Origin: Turbatrix aceti
Lineage: Eukaryota > Nematoda > Chromadorea > Rhabditida > Panagrolaimidae
Direction: 5' to 3'
Length of the DNA stretch: 64,000 nt
Assembly (NCBI GenBank): GCA_963969345.1
Contig: OZ017766.1
Coordinates: 12,338,001 to 12,402,000 of the forward strand
Both the position numbers and the translations under genes were made by a program. Below are positions 1 through 13,045 of this stretch, piece after piece. Below the pieces are notes generated by a model. It worked only from the letters and a program-made list of their open reading frames with translations, was not told the DNA's origin and did no database searches. Every line of letters begins with the position of its first letter. The stretch's first letter is position 1.

Positions 1-164
1 GTATATAAAATTTTTTTGTTCAGTGTGAACATTTTTTGAAAAATTTAGAACAGTTACAGTTTTTCGCGTCGGAATAAATTTTTTTTACAAAATTTTTTGA
101 TATCGAGTGAAAATCGTTTTATCAAAAAACTTGCGTATTTTTTCTAAAAAAAACTATTTTTTAG

Positions 165-3100
165 GATCTTTTCGCACTACTCGATCTCAGCGAGACTCGC
201 TCCTCTACAGGTGCGGCAGTCCTCTCGTCGGTAGCTTCGGTGGAAGTGGAAACTTTCCTCCGGGACCCTCGACTTCGCGTGCTTCACCGACGCCCTACGG
301 TCGTAGCCTGAGTCATCGCCACTCCCACCAGGACTCGTTTGACGGACACTTTTCGTCCGGTTCATCCCACCTTGCGGCACCCGGCGTGCGATCCTCTGCA
401 CCTGTTCCAGATGCCTTTCTCGACTCTGGCTCACTAGGGGATCCTGGTGGTTCGATACCTCGTCCTCCGTCTCGAAGCCTGCTCAACGAGCATCACCTCA
501 ATCGAATTCGTAGAATGCGTCGTCGACCGTCTGCTGCGACTGCTTCGTCGTCAGGGGCCTCGCTGAGGCCTCACCTGGATTCCCTCGGACATCAAGCTTC
601 GTTTGATTGTTCGCTTTCACCTGGCGGAGGTCTGGGAAGCTCGGGACACCGCACTGGAGGTAGTCTGGTTCGCATGAGAAATCTGGGCCATTCCGATCCC
701 CAAATTTACACCTTTACACCTGCCGGGGGTTCACCTGCTGTTTCGAGAGGAGGAAATGCGAGGCGATCTGTTTTGCTGTCTGGATGCCCGTTAATTTCTG
801 GTCGACTATCGAAAAAGGAATCTTCGCTGTCGCCGAAGCTGCGACTCGGCAGAAGGTCGGATGCGTTCCTCGGACCTTCCTCGTCGTCCGGTGCACCACC
901 TGGCCAAGCAATAAACCTGTCCCCGTCTGCGAATTCTGCTGGGACGTCACACAGTTTGTCTCCGGCCGGACCATCCGGGCAGCACAGACATCGACGGCAC
1001 CATCATCCGAGGAGCTCCATCTCAGCGGCATCCGGCGCAAATCGACGCCAGGCTGGTCAGGTTGTCATGCGTGCGGCGTCGAGTCTCGCTGCTCCGGCTC
1101 ACGCGGACAACAGGCGATGGAGTGTTGCTTCGCTGCCCTCGTCGAGTGGTTACGGTACTCCTGGATCGAATTCGGCGTTTTCGGTTGGTCTTTTTGATAT
1201 TTTTTTGAAAATTGGAGGCATCAACAATTTTTTTATTACAGAGCCAGTATTCTTCGCAAGAACACCTGGCAGATTACCTGAACGAGCTGCGCATGAATCC
1301 AAGATTTGATAGCAACGACAGCTACGATGATACTGTAATCTTCCAGCGTCCTCGTTCCAGGAGTTTGGCGTGAGTTTTTTTTTAGAAAATTTTTGATTTT
1401 TATGAAGAATTTTTTATTAAAAAATTTTTTGTTCATAATGGAAAAACATTTTTTTTATAGAAAATTTGGTCCTGTATGCGAAAAAATAGTTTTTATGAGA
1501 TGTTTTTATTCTAAAGGGAATTTTTTTCATTAGTTGGTCCCGAGTGGAAAGTTTTTGATTTCTAGTGAAACAATTTTTTATTGAATAATTTTTAATAAAA
1601 TAAAAAAATTTTATATAAATTGGGGAAAAAATTTCTTTTAAAAAATTTATCTTGAGAAACCATTTTGTTTGGAAAATTAAGTTTAAAAAAATTTTTTTTT
1701 TGAATGGAACAATTTTTTATTGAATTTTTTTTGTCAAATGCAAAAACGTTTTTTTGTAAATTTAGCGCAAAAAAACACAGAACCAATAATTTTTTGAAAA
1801 TTGATGTCCTGATGGGAATTTTTTGTCAAAAAGTGCAAAATTTTTTTGAAATTGTTTTTCATCTGATACAATTTTTTCTAGATTTTTTTACGATTTGTCC
1901 TTTTCAGAAGCCCAGTCCGAATGATGACCATCGACGGCACCGTGGATGCGCCTCCTGCAATGGCCAGTCTCTACAAAGAACGCTTTCCCAAGGCCAAGGC
2001 CCAGATGGAATCCCGTCTACAGCAATTCCTCATCGATAACTCCCCTCTCTCCGGCTTCACGACTTCCATCGCGCTCGACGTCCGTTCCCAGTCGCCTCAA
2101 TCTCCCGTCACGGTGCCGAGAGCCGTTTCACCCAAGCCAGGACTCAACAAGACCCCCTCCGGCTCGCTCAGACTCCGCCACGGGGGTGGTCGCTCCTCGC
2201 CCCGCCCGACGTCTCCCCTGCCCCGGCCAATCAGTCCGCTGTGCACTGAATCCGTCACCGCTACGCCCCAGGGCGTGGTCTACCGGTCGTCGTCTACCAA
2301 CAAGCTATCGTCAAGCACGACCCTCGCTGCAGTGTCTCCGACTGCTAGTCACTCATTTGTACTTCCTTCGTCGTCCGGAGGGTATGGAAACTCCCTGGGA
2401 GGCTCTTCGGGGTCCAGAGGAGCACCACCGGGGTCCACGGCGGTCAGCGTCACAGAAACACTCCTGCAAGCCGATCCAAGACTTCTCCAACTCCTCGCCG
2501 ATGGGGCAACCCGCTTTCTGCATCATCAAATTTGCGAGGTGGCTGCTGACTGCCTCCAGCGGTCTCGAGACGATTTACTCACCTGCGCTTATTTTTGCGA
2601 TATGTCAAATCGACTGGAAGAAACCCTGCTCGAAGCTCAGGCAAAGTGCGGGCCGGATTCTTGCCGGTATCTTTCAAAAGTGACCAAGCAGCTGTTAATG
2701 ACGGTTTCAAGAACGGCACGACTTTTGGAATGCCTCGAATTTGATCCGGATGAATTCTACCAACTTTTGGAGGAGGCTGAAGGCGCTGTGAGATACCACC
2801 TGGGTTCTGGCACTGCCAGGGTGCCTGACCTGCCCCAGTACATTATTGACAAGCTCGGGCTGAATAAGCAGCTGCTAACCGAAGACGCTGAACTCTCACC
2901 GGATGAAGAAACGGCTCCTCGAGGGCCTGGAGGAGTGCCGACGATTAACAGGCCCATGGAAGGGGTCAAACTGAGACAGAAGGGTTGCCCGACTTCCCTG
3001 GCTGTTGATAGGCGGGAGAGTGGTGTAGCATCGTCCGGAGGAAACTCAGAAAAGGAATCCGAGGTTACCGCTGATACTCGAGATCCCCTGGAGGTGTTGA

Positions 3101-6100
3101 GGTCATCCCTAGCGACCCAGGCACCGAAAGAAGAAGACTTTGAGACGATACGACTGATTTCAAACGGCGCCTACGGTGCAGTCTACCTCGTTAGGCACAA
3201 ACAAACCCGTCTGAGATTTGCGCTTAAAAAGATGAAAAAACAAACGCTGATTCTGAGAAACCAAGTCGATCAGGTCTACGCTGAACGCGATATTCTGACG
3301 TTTACCGACAACCCATTTGTCGTGTGTTTCTATGGATCATTCGAGACAAAGCAACACCTCTGCATGCTCATGGAATACGTCGAGGGTGGAGATTGCGCTT
3401 CCCTGCTCAAATCGGCAGTCGTGCTTCCACTTGAATTGACCAGACTCTACGTTGCGGAAACGATACTCGCCATAGAGTACCTGCATTCGTGCGGAATCGT
3501 CCATCGTGATCTCAAGCCTGACAAGTAAGCTCACTTTTTTTTTGTCTGTTACAGGTTTTTTTAAATTGGATTCTAGGTGGAAAATTTTTTTTTGTCGCGA
3601 AATTTGTGGTTTCAAGTGGAAAATTTTATTTACATCATTTTTGGTCTTGAGCAGAAAAATTTTTATTTCAACTGGAAAAAAATTTTCTTGGACTCGAATG
3701 GATTTTTTTAGAAACTTTTTGGTCCTTATGGAAAAAATGTAGAAAATTATTATTTTTGTTTCTCGAGGGGAAAATGTTTGATCACAAATTAATAAAAATA
3801 CTTTATTTTGTCGAAAAGTTCATGCGTGGAAAATTTTTTTGCAAACGTTTTTGGTCTGAAGCGGATATTTTTGAGAAAATTTTGATATTGAGTGGAAAAA
3901 TTTTTTAGCGTAAAATTTTTGATTCCAAATAGAAAAAAATATTGATTTTAATTTTTGGATCTTTTTCAGCCTGCTTATCACAGCCATGGGTCATATCAAA
4001 TTGACGGATTTTGGTCTTTCGAAAATTGGACTGATGAATCGAACGACACTTGTCTCAGAAGGGTACCTGGACGACACACAGCAATTCAAAGATAACCAAC
4101 TCTGTGGAACACCGGAGTACATTGCACCTGAAGTCATTTTGCGTCAGGGTTACGGTATGCAATTTTTTTGAACTTGAAAAATAATTTTATAATTGTTTTT
4201 ATTTTTTTAGGAAAACCGGTGGATTGGTGGGCACTTGGCGTCATTATTTACGAATTTTTGGTCGGAATTGTTCCATTCCTCGGAGACACTCCAGAGGCTT
4301 TATTTGCTAACATAATCAATGGTTTGTTGTTTTTTTGTTTTGGGATTTTGGAACGTTGAGATGGATTTTTGTATTTTTTAGAGGACATTGAATTCCCCGA
4401 CGACGAAGAAGAAGGCTTCGACACGGACGCGGAAGATCTTATTCGGCATCTTCTTGAAAAGAACCCCTTCGAACGCCTCGGCACAGCCTCCGGCGCTGCC
4501 GAGCTCACCGTTCATCCCTTCTTCGCGACCCTTGATTTTGACTCCCTTCTTCGACAGAAGGCAGAATTCGTCCCGCAGCTCGAAAACGACGAAGACACAT
4601 CCTACTTCGACTCAAGATCTGAGCGCTACAATCACGATGCGGATTCCGGTGACGACGAGTCCGTTCCAATGTTCTGGTCGTTTTCAACGGCGTCGCCGAG
4701 GCATTCGATAATTGGCCTAGAAATCAGCCCGGCTCAAGTCGCGACGCTGAACGCCGCTGCCGCAGCTGCAGCTTCGTCGTCTACGCTCACGCCCTCATCC
4801 GCGGGGCCGACCGGAGGACCACCACTAGATTTTGTCAGAAAGTACGGTGGACCGGTGACGGCGCATGGCAGCATCTCGGACGACGGTGGAGCGGGCACGC
4901 CTTCGACGGGCACCGGCAGTGGATCTCACTCGGCATTCAGCGTCAAGACCGGTCCTGCGAGGTTGTCAGATTCGACGGACAGTCAATACTTTTTTGATTC
5001 CAACAGACTCCCGCCTTCTTCGGGCTCGGTGGGGACAAAGAGCCTCGAAGGCGACTACCCATCGTCTACGGCGGTCCTGCTGAGGAGGAGGTTTTCGTCC
5101 CAGCGAGGCAACAATTACTCGACGTCTTCAAGCGGAACAAATGGAACGGGATGCTTCAACACGGGATATTCATCGACGGATTCATCGATGGACGCGTCAT
5201 CATTTCACGTTGATTCTCCGACGGTTACCGGGCCTGCCAGGCGCCCGCTATCCAGTCACTCTCCCTTACCGAGGTTTGCAATTTCGTCTCCCAGCGACCA
5301 GCAACCCAGGGTCTCGCCTACCATGAGACTACCCAGCCGGGGAGACGAGACGACCATCTCCTGCTCAGGTCCCGGCGTCTCAGAACTCTCACCTGTCCAG
5401 GAAAAATCATCCAACAGCCCCTTCGGTCCGCTGAGTGAGGCAAATTCACGCGCGGGATCTGCCATGGATGGAAGTGTTTCTACCGAGGCTGTGACACCTG
5501 CCAAGAGCCCGATCGATCATCCAGGCGAGTCCTTGAAGGTTCAGATCCCGAGTGGGATATCGACGGCAGGTCCTAGCAGCGCTTCATCGTCCGCCAGTCC
5601 GAGTGCACCGGTCCAGGTGCCTCAGGTGACCGGTCCTTCGTCGTCAACTGTGACGTCATACTACCACGCGTACCCCCCTTCTAGCAGCACGGGACAACTC
5701 AGCCCATCTTGCAATTCAGTTTCAAGTGCATCGAGTGTTGAAACTGCGCTCCCGGCAGCTTCTGTCAAATCCCGGCCACCTTCGACGAGTGAGAATCCAA
5801 CCCAGAGCAAGTCTTACTTAGCATCCGGGTCTTCGGCACTCTCCAAGCCGCCGATCGTCATCAAGAAGGGCCACAATGGCTTCGGATTCACCGTCAAGTG
5901 TGTTCGCGTGTACCTGTCTGAAAACTCGGATTACTACACTATCGAGCACATCGTCGAACACGTCGTCGAAAAATCACCAGCTGCTAAATCCGGTCTGAAG
6001 GAGAAGGACATAATCACCCATGTCTGTCGGCAGCCGGTCAACAACATGACCCATCCCCAGCTGATGCATCGTCTGCTGTCTTGCGGAAACGAACTCAGCC

Positions 6101-7397
6101 TCCACGTGACTCCTCTCACACAATCCACGATCAAGGAGGGCGAAGCAAGGAGGGTTGTGGGCAAGCTGCTTCGCAAAAAGCCTCATCACAAGCCGCAGAG
6201 AAGGATTCCGCTGGATAAGAAGCCTCGAAAGGGATCTGCTCTTCTGCGAAGACTCAGCGGAAAACATGGACCTTCAGAATTTGTGCCGGGAACGTCATCG
6301 CAAAAGCAAGCGTTTATTCCGAGGTCTGTAAGCAGTCAGGACGGCGTTCCCCTGACCACCGGTCTGCCTGTCATCGGCACGGGGGCCCTGGGACTCTCTC
6401 AGCCAAGCCCCAAGGGCAAGATCGTGCCCCAGCTGCCTACCGTTACCTCTGCAGCCGCGAAGGTCTCGTCGAAGATTGTAAAGCCGATTGCGGTAAATCC
6501 AGCGCAGAAGAGAAGGTCTGACGTCGGCCTCGCTCCGCTGACCGATCTGCCTCCGCTGAAAGTCCCTGAGCTGGCGAAGAGTCCACTGGCTTTTGAGAAA
6601 AAGGAGAAAAAACAGCCTCCACCAATTCCACCACCTCCCAGGAGGGCTTCTCACGCTGCCGTCGAGGAAACGAGGATTCCTTCGTCGCCACAGAGAACAT
6701 CGGCGTTTCAAGAATTGAAAAACACTATTGTTCAGAGGTTTTCTCCTTCTGCGCATCATTCGACGACTACTGGGCATTCTGCAGCCACGGCTGGACATTC
6801 TACGAAGCATGCCGAACCGTTGTCACCTTCAATGGGGCCTTCGTCGTCTTCAACGGGACCTACATCGTCTTCAACGGGGCCTTCGTCGTCTTCAACGGGA
6901 CACACGACGGCACCGCATGGACTACCACATGTTCACACGCATGGACCCCATGGGCTGAATTCGGCATCGGCACAAAGAAGGAATTCTGCTGGAATAGCGG
7001 TCAGCCCACTGGCGAGATCTTCAGCTGCGCCGGGCAAGCCGACGATGACGCCCGCGGCTTCGACGATGGCAGCACCGCATGCAGTTGCTACAACGACAAC
7101 GATAGCGCAGTGCCATCATGCTACACTTTCGCCTCAGGCAGAGGCGGGTGAAGATGCTTCGGAGAAATTGGGACATCATCGGAGGTAGGGATTTTTTGAT
7201 TGAAAATAATTTAAAAAATATTTATTTCTCATTTCAGCTCTGGCGGACCGTCGCGTAAATTATCGCCGTCGCGCATCGTTCAACGCATCTGGAAGGGTGC
7301 CACCGGCGGTAACAGTAGCTCTCATGCCTCCTCCTCCGATCCACATCCATCATCGTCGCCTCCCAAATCTGATCAATCACAACAATCCAAATTGTGA
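165..7397 (+). CDS. MAST: MAST-family microtubule-associated serine/threonine kinase with PDZ domain (5' end outside window)
   Basis: Seven visible exons join in frame: 165-1183, 1242-1369, 1908-3524, 3970-4154, 4211-4321, 4382-7184 and 7238-7397, giving about 2006 residues; earlier exons lie left of the window. Order in the visible product: a Ser/Pro/Gly-rich N-terminal part ending in the MAST hallmark [17 protein letters not shown], the MAST pre-kinase domain (DUF1908, roughly residues 383-680, with [19 protein letters not shown]), an AGC kinase domain from about residue 792 to 1063, and a PDZ domain near residues 1508-1600 starting at [19 protein letters not shown]. Kinase motifs are intact: the glycine loop ISNGAYGAV, the lysine in [16 protein letters not shown] (its codon is split by the 3525-3969 intron), DFGLSK and IAPEV, then an AGC tail with [14 protein letters not shown]. 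The C-terminus is long, low-complexity and Pro/Ser-rich. MAST kinases phosphorylate targets such as PTEN and ENSA/ARPP and bind microtubules. Family assignment is very firm; the specific orthologue is not resolved. Confidence 0.95.
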
Positions 7398-9058
7398 CAA
7401 TTATTTTTTTGACCCGCAGAAAATTTGGCCTGCACGTTCTCTTTTTTTTCTCTCATATACCTAAAACAAACAAAAAGACGAGTCCTCCAATCATACAGTA
7501 TCCCAGTTCACTTCTGTGAAACACAGTCCTTTCTTTTTTTTACGATATACCTTCTGTGGCAATCGGGTTTTTGTAAACAAGTACCCACAAAAAATTATTT
7601 CTTTTCCAGGCCGAAAATATTGTATTGTAATTTTGATTTTGTATTTGCTGTATTTGATGTGTATTTATAACGCATCGAAAGACCTATAACAATCATACGA
7701 GATGATTGACTGACAAATCTTCAACCACGTGAAAATTTGTTTTTTCACTCAACAGCTTGCTTTTTTTTATACCTTGTATGAATGTCAGTCATTTATTATG
7801 TCATTTGATAATGGGTATAAAAAATGAAGATTCTTTCGATTGATTTGACGGAACTGTTTGTTTATTGCACTTTTTTTGTTACGATGTAACCATTTTGGGT
7901 AAGACAAAAGCGGCAAAAAAAAAAATCGGTATTACAATAAAATACACAAGAATCTGAATTTTTTGATGCCAAAAATAACAAAATTGTTCGTCGATATGTA
8001 AATTATCCTTGAAAAAATCAGATATCTCGCTTGATTTTTTTGCTACCAAGCTGAATTAAGAGCCGCCTTTTCTTGTAGATCGAGAGTCAACAGTATTTGG
8101 TAATAATTTATTGCATTTCATGTAAAAAGCATAGTTGAAATGTTTTTCACCGGTTTTTGGTCTGTCTGGAGATAAATGTCTTCATTAAATGACATATGTG
8201 AATGCCTACTGACGTCAATGAACAACACAAAATACAAATATATATGTATACCACTATTCGTACAATGACAAGCTTCCTATCACATGCAAGGATTCTGACA
8301 AAAAAAAGCATTCTTTTGCGTGCACGAACGGTCAACTGCGTTCTCTGAGTATGGCACTGTGGCCCAAAAACTGCGGTACAAATTTGTCTTGTTAAAAATT
8401 GACAAATTTGTTTTTCAAATTCTAAAATGTTTCATCATTCCAAACTGTCTGTCGGATTCGATAGAACATCAGTACGTGCAAAGATTTGAGATCCGTGCCC
8501 TTCATTAATCTTTTACATACATATTTATTTCTCGAACATCATACTTGGTTAGACTACCAAGCAACCAACACCAGCGCGTCTTTATTGCAAAAGAAATTTT
8601 ATGACTAGCAAAGAAGCATAATTTTGTTTCATCCTGGGGCACGCTGCAGTTGTCTGCCTTCCTTTTAGTGTCATAATCTTTAATTCATTGATACAGTTAT
8701 TTTTACAGTTATAAATAAAGTTTATTGTTTACCGCTATCTTTCATGCTTTTCTGCAAAACACAATTTAAAACAACGAATTTTTTGGTTGTCTTTTTTTAA
8801 GCATTGAAATTAATTTTTTAGAATCACAATTTTTTGCATATTCCCTCGAGTACCAAATGCTTTTTGTCCAAATTGAAAAAAAAACAGATCGACGATTATT
8901 TTGATTTCAAGTTTTTTTCAGACACGTACTATTTTAATAATACAATTAAATTTATCAAGTCATATTTTGTTCACGTGCTTCGGATAGCTCAAAGTATGAT
9001 CACGTTACTCATTGGTACAAAAATTAATATAATAAGGCATAAAACTTAAAAGCTCACA
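7398..9058. other. 3' flank of the kinase gene, no second gene seen
   Basis: AT-rich, with no ORF showing coding character on either strand. It should contain the 3' UTR of the kinase gene; AATAAA-like strings occur near 7936 and 8714, but I cannot tell which is used. Confidence 0.5.
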
Positions 9059-9095
9059 GCTCGGCATTTATCTAGAATTAGACAAAATGCCGAGC
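9059..9095. repeat. perfect 11-bp hairpin
   Basis: GCTCGGCATTT (9059-9069) and its exact reverse complement AAATGCCGAGC (9085-9095) flank a 15-base loop. There is no T-run or gene boundary to give it a role. It may be the end of a degraded inverted-repeat element. Confidence 0.5.
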
Positions 9096-10661
9096 ACAAC
9101 TTTCTTCAAGTCAAGTGCCGTAGACCAAAAGCTTTTCTTATGCGACGTACGTAATTGAAAAAAAAAGCGTTTTGATGTTTATAAAAAATGTTAAAACTGC
9201 AACCGATGGATTTAAAACCAAGCCATGTGCGTCCGATGTTGTTTGAAACTAAACTCATTTGCTGCCAAAATGAATAGCTGTTTTGCAAAAGAAAGAATAA
9301 AAAAAAATTCATATGTCTGCAAAAGACGACGCTGGGGAGAATTCCATAACCATTGTTTTTTGAACTTTGTTTCGTGTTTTTTTTGTTTTTGTTTTTAACA
9401 GTGCAGCAGTGAAATATAATACAAAACAGAGCGCTGTTACTGTAGTCTGTCATTTTTGAACACACAGTTTTGACAGAGTTTGTAAACATCACAAAAGATG
9501 ATTTCCCAAAAGGCGCATACCCGCCCATGTCTTGATGATTTGTGAAAAAAAAGAATAAAACAAAGCTCCAAAAACAAGTCAAGCTTTTATTGCCTAAATG
9601 TTTGTTTAATGCCAAAGTTTTGACATAATTTACAAAAACTCATAAACTTTTTTAAAAGTGTGATAAATATTTAGACAAATGTTACATATAAAAACATTTT
9701 CGCTTTTCAAAAATGCATTCCATAACTTTGAGTTAAAAAACATTTTTTTATTAAATATACTTGTCTAATTGTTTCAAATAACAAACAAAATGCATACACA
9801 AGTGATTTTTTAAAATATCCTACGTGCGCGCACTTCTGGACCGTTTTCGTGGTAAAACCAAACATTTTATTTTTTCATATTTCTATGCGTACTTTTTTTT
9901 CAAGTCGAATACAATTTTTTGCCATGAAAATTTTTCAGAAATAACAAAAAAAAATGCGTGCATTTTGTACTAGAAACGCTTATGTACAGGACTAAACGGA
10001 CATTGGCACAGTAGTCTCCAGTTCAGGACCCCCATGCTCTTGTATGTGTGCATCCACAAACTTTTTTCGATCCCACTGACCTCCAACTTCGTTAACAGGT
10101 TAACCCTCGTTTCCCTAACATACATACACAACATGCCTTGCCTTCTCTAATTCGACTGACTTTGTTAGGAGGTAACGAGGTTAGTTTAAAAAGTCATGCA
10201 GTCCGGCAAGCGATGTCTGATTGCTTTGGACTACATAACCGATGTGAGGGCCGAGAAAGACTCCCCACTCCACGCCCTTCGGTCTAGTTGAATTTTACTG
10301 AACGCGTGAAACTAGCCTCACGCATGTTAGCCGCCACTGACTGAAGGCATGCAGGTCTTCAGTCAGGGGTGGAGCATGTTGTGCTTTTGTGCCGTTCTCG
10401 CGATTATTGCGGAGGGAGGCTTTTCAGAGACACCTCTTATCTTTTTTCCTTATCGGTCGAAAACTCAAGCGTGAGGGAGTAATTTTTTTACCCACGTTCT
10501 TTTCCCAGGCGTGGGATCTAAAATCAAGACAAAGGTTCAATTCAATTCAAGTTCTACGGCACTTTTTAGAGTGTGAAAATCAGTTTTTATTATTTTTTTA
10601 GGCTAAAACGGTAGAGGGGAAATAGAGGTCGGTGCTAACAAAGCTTTGATAATAAATTTCC
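9096..10661. other. gene-free stretch with a GC-richer island at about 10000-10450
   Basis: Mostly AT-rich. The island at 10000-10450 differs in base composition from its surroundings and contains a 9-bp stem, TGACTGAAG at 10338-10346 paired with CTTCAGTCA at 10357-10365, which extends with mismatches. There is no ORF with coding character and no recognised RNA gene. Confidence 0.4.
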
Positions 10662-11941
10662 TGTACTCACAAAAAAATGATATTCACCGGTAATTGAAAT
10701 GTCAATCCCAAGTAATGGACATGTCAATCGTTTCATGCAATAATAGACAAGTCCATTCCCTCGGGTTGAATAGATAAAGTCCATTATCCTTGAAAGACAA
10801 TGTCCATTCCCCAAAGCTTGGCAAAGTGTCATGAATATTCTTTCGCTGCGAATTCGTTCTGCTCTGACCCCATTCCACCCACGCGTTTTGCTACAGTATG
10901 CCACTTCTATTTACCAACGATATCATACATATAAACAATAAATTACATTCAAACAGACAAAAAATTACGTTGTCGAGCGAACAGTCACTTGATCTGATTG
11001 ATTCGACGAGAGAGAAGCTTGAGGACGATTCCGAAGATGTCGATTTCGGCGGCGGCAATAACATTGGCATCCTAAAAAATGAAAATACTTCATGAAAAAA
11101 ATGGTCTTGAGGTGCATGACATGTGTTTTTCTAACAAGTTGTATAGTAGTGCTTTGGCAACGCATGCAGTTTTGAAACACCATAATCCACAAATCTCTAT
11201 CCAATCGTCATCAACCTATTCTTCCCAAAACTCAAACGCCAACCTCAAAATACTAACAACACGCAGAATCAAAACCACAACATTGCCAACTGACGACTAT
11301 ACGGTTTTGTTAGAAAAACACATGTCATGCAAACCCCAAACAGTAAATATTACTCGAGCAAAATTCTTACCATGGTTGGAGTCAATCAACAATTCGTCTA
11401 TGTAGCACAGCCGTTGACGGCGAGCAGAAAATATACGACGGAGGGAAACAACATAGCAGCAAAGCACTTATAAACAAACACAAATGAAAACATGAATGAA
11501 AACGATAGGACAAAAATTATTATAATTTTAAGTTCATAATGCGAGAATGCGCAAAAAATCGCGCCGAGAATCACGATAAGAAGAAAAAATGACAAAAGCT
11601 CGTTTTCGACTTTTGTCATTTTTTCAAACCCATCGCCACAAACACTTGCAAATTATTTTGCATTTGTTTTTGTTTTTGATTATCAATAAGTCTTTTCAAT
11701 TTAATGGACATTTTTCATTTAAAACACACATGCAAATTAGTTTGCATCTGTTTTTGTTTTTTCGAGGGTCAAAATCTTTTCAATATAAAAGACATTTTCC
11801 ATTTCTCAAATTTTGAATTTTGTCTTTTACGGGTAAAAGTTTTTTTCGAGAATTAATGGATTTTGTCCATTGCGGGTAATGAATATCGATACAAATTTTT
11901 TAATGGAACATGTCCATTCGAGTCATTTTTTTGTGAGTACA
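10662..11941. mobile_element. putative non-autonomous DNA transposon with 19-bp terminal inverted repeats
   Basis: TGTACTCACAAAAAAATGA at 10662-10680 is matched by its exact reverse complement at 11923-11941. The ends are rich in repeated variants of TAATGGACA / TGTCCATT in both orientations (10690-10830 and 11690-11920), which resembles subterminal transposase-binding arrays. No transposase ORF is seen and I find no convincing target-site duplication, so class and exact limits are uncertain. Confidence 0.5.
11583..11625. repeat. perfect 16-bp hairpin inside the inverted-repeat element
   Basis: GAAAAAATGACAAAAG (11583-11598) and its exact reverse complement (11610-11625) are separated by 11 bases. 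Just downstream, two imperfect copies of a roughly 100-base unit containing TGCAAATTA and TTTGCAT follow one another at about 11640-11810. Confidence 0.6.
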
Positions 11942-12608
11942 CGCGATTTTTTATCCACAGAATCAAATACTTTTGCGTATTATGTACACTTGTTTCAAAA
12001 AGTGTATCGCATTTGGTACAAATTATTTTTCTTAAACAAAGTACAATTTTTTTATTTATATTTAGTTAGTCATAATGAACGCCTACATTTTCAATTGCGC
12101 GATATTCAATGACTATCCTTCTCTTTTTGCCTTTGTTCCCCCCTAAAACCACTTGCACGTGAAATTGATATGCACAATTGCATTTTTCTTTGGCGGCGCA
12201 CAATTTCTGATCGCCTAATTAATGGCAAAGAAATGGCATTAAAAAAGCCATTTTACGCTAAATACAAAAAAAGAGCCTTCAATGGATGGAATAATGGAAG
12301 TTTGGTCAACGATCGTAAATATATTTGTTTCGTGGCGTGCTCGCATTTATTGTTAATGAAAAAAGGTCACTCAAAGAAAGGTTATTGACTAAAACACATG
12401 TGACACGCTGACCGTAACCTAGTGATAATTTATGCTAGAAGCCCTGAAATTAGTGGGGTTGCATTTGACTTTTTCAACTCATTTCAACGAATAGTGCAAA
12501 AATTAAATAAATGCGTAAGAGATATTAAATTTAAGGCTTTTCTAGCATCATAAGCTCATAATGTACACTAAAAAATAGTTTAAAAAATGTTTGACCTTGA
12601 CTGGATTC

Positions 12609-12967
12609 CAGCAGACATGAAAACGGGCCTAATTTTTAGGCCCAGGCCCGGCCCGGCCCGGCCCGAAATCATCCCCTCTGTTTTTTTTCGAATTTTTATC
12701 CAAAAAAATAGCAGCCAATCGTTATATAAATGACATAAATAACTCGTTTTTATTCAAAATACCATGTTTTCTATCTGTAGAGACTAAATTTTGTTAAAAA
12801 TAACCAAAATGCAGTAAATGTTTATAATTTTTTACATTATTTATTAAATAACGGGCCATAACGGGCTTTTCCGGGCCTACTGAAAAGTCACAGGCCCGCC
12901 CAAGCCCGGCCCGGGCCTGGGCCGGGCCCGGGCCGGGCCGGGCTTCGGCGGGCCATTTTCATGTCTG
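12609..12967. mobile_element. GGGCC-rich MITE flanked by a 10-bp direct repeat
   Basis: The ends carry CAGACATGAAAA (from 12612) and TTTTCATGTCTG (to 12967), followed inward by GGGCC / GGCCC arrays around an AT-rich core with no ORF. GACTGGATTC occurs immediately before the element (12599-12608) and immediately after it (12968-12977), as expected for a target-site duplication. The left end has three extra bases (CAG, 12609-12611), so the exact ends and duplication length (8-10 bp) are uncertain. Confidence 0.7.
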
Positions 12968-13045
12968 GACTGGATTCGAACCCCTACCTACAAGGAAAAC
13001 AGTCCGGCTGCCCTTCCGCTGAACTATAAAACCAAATCGGCTTGC
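12968..13045 (-). pseudogene. tRNA-like relic (degenerate tRNA or tRNA-derived SINE)
   Basis: The minus strand contains GGTTCGAATCC, a canonical internal B box / T loop, preceded at the usual distance by TATAGTTCAGCGGAAGGGC, which resembles a D arm and A box. The T stem and anticodon stem do not pair properly, so a functional tRNA is unlikely. The GGGCC-rich MITE is inserted beside the B box. Confidence 0.3.

Noticed and set aside
6295..6810. 171-codon minus-strand ORF inside the kinase gene
   Set aside because: It lies fully within a coding exon with strong domain evidence on the plus strand and has no similarity that I recognise.
12630..12960. GGGCC tracts as a CpG-island promoter or disease-type hexanucleotide expansion
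   Set aside because: The tracts are arranged as inverted ends of a short element with a flanking direct repeat, as in the two other MITEs.
12968..13045. Functional tRNA gene
   Set aside because: The B box is good but the T stem and anticodon stem do not pair, so it is listed only as a relic.
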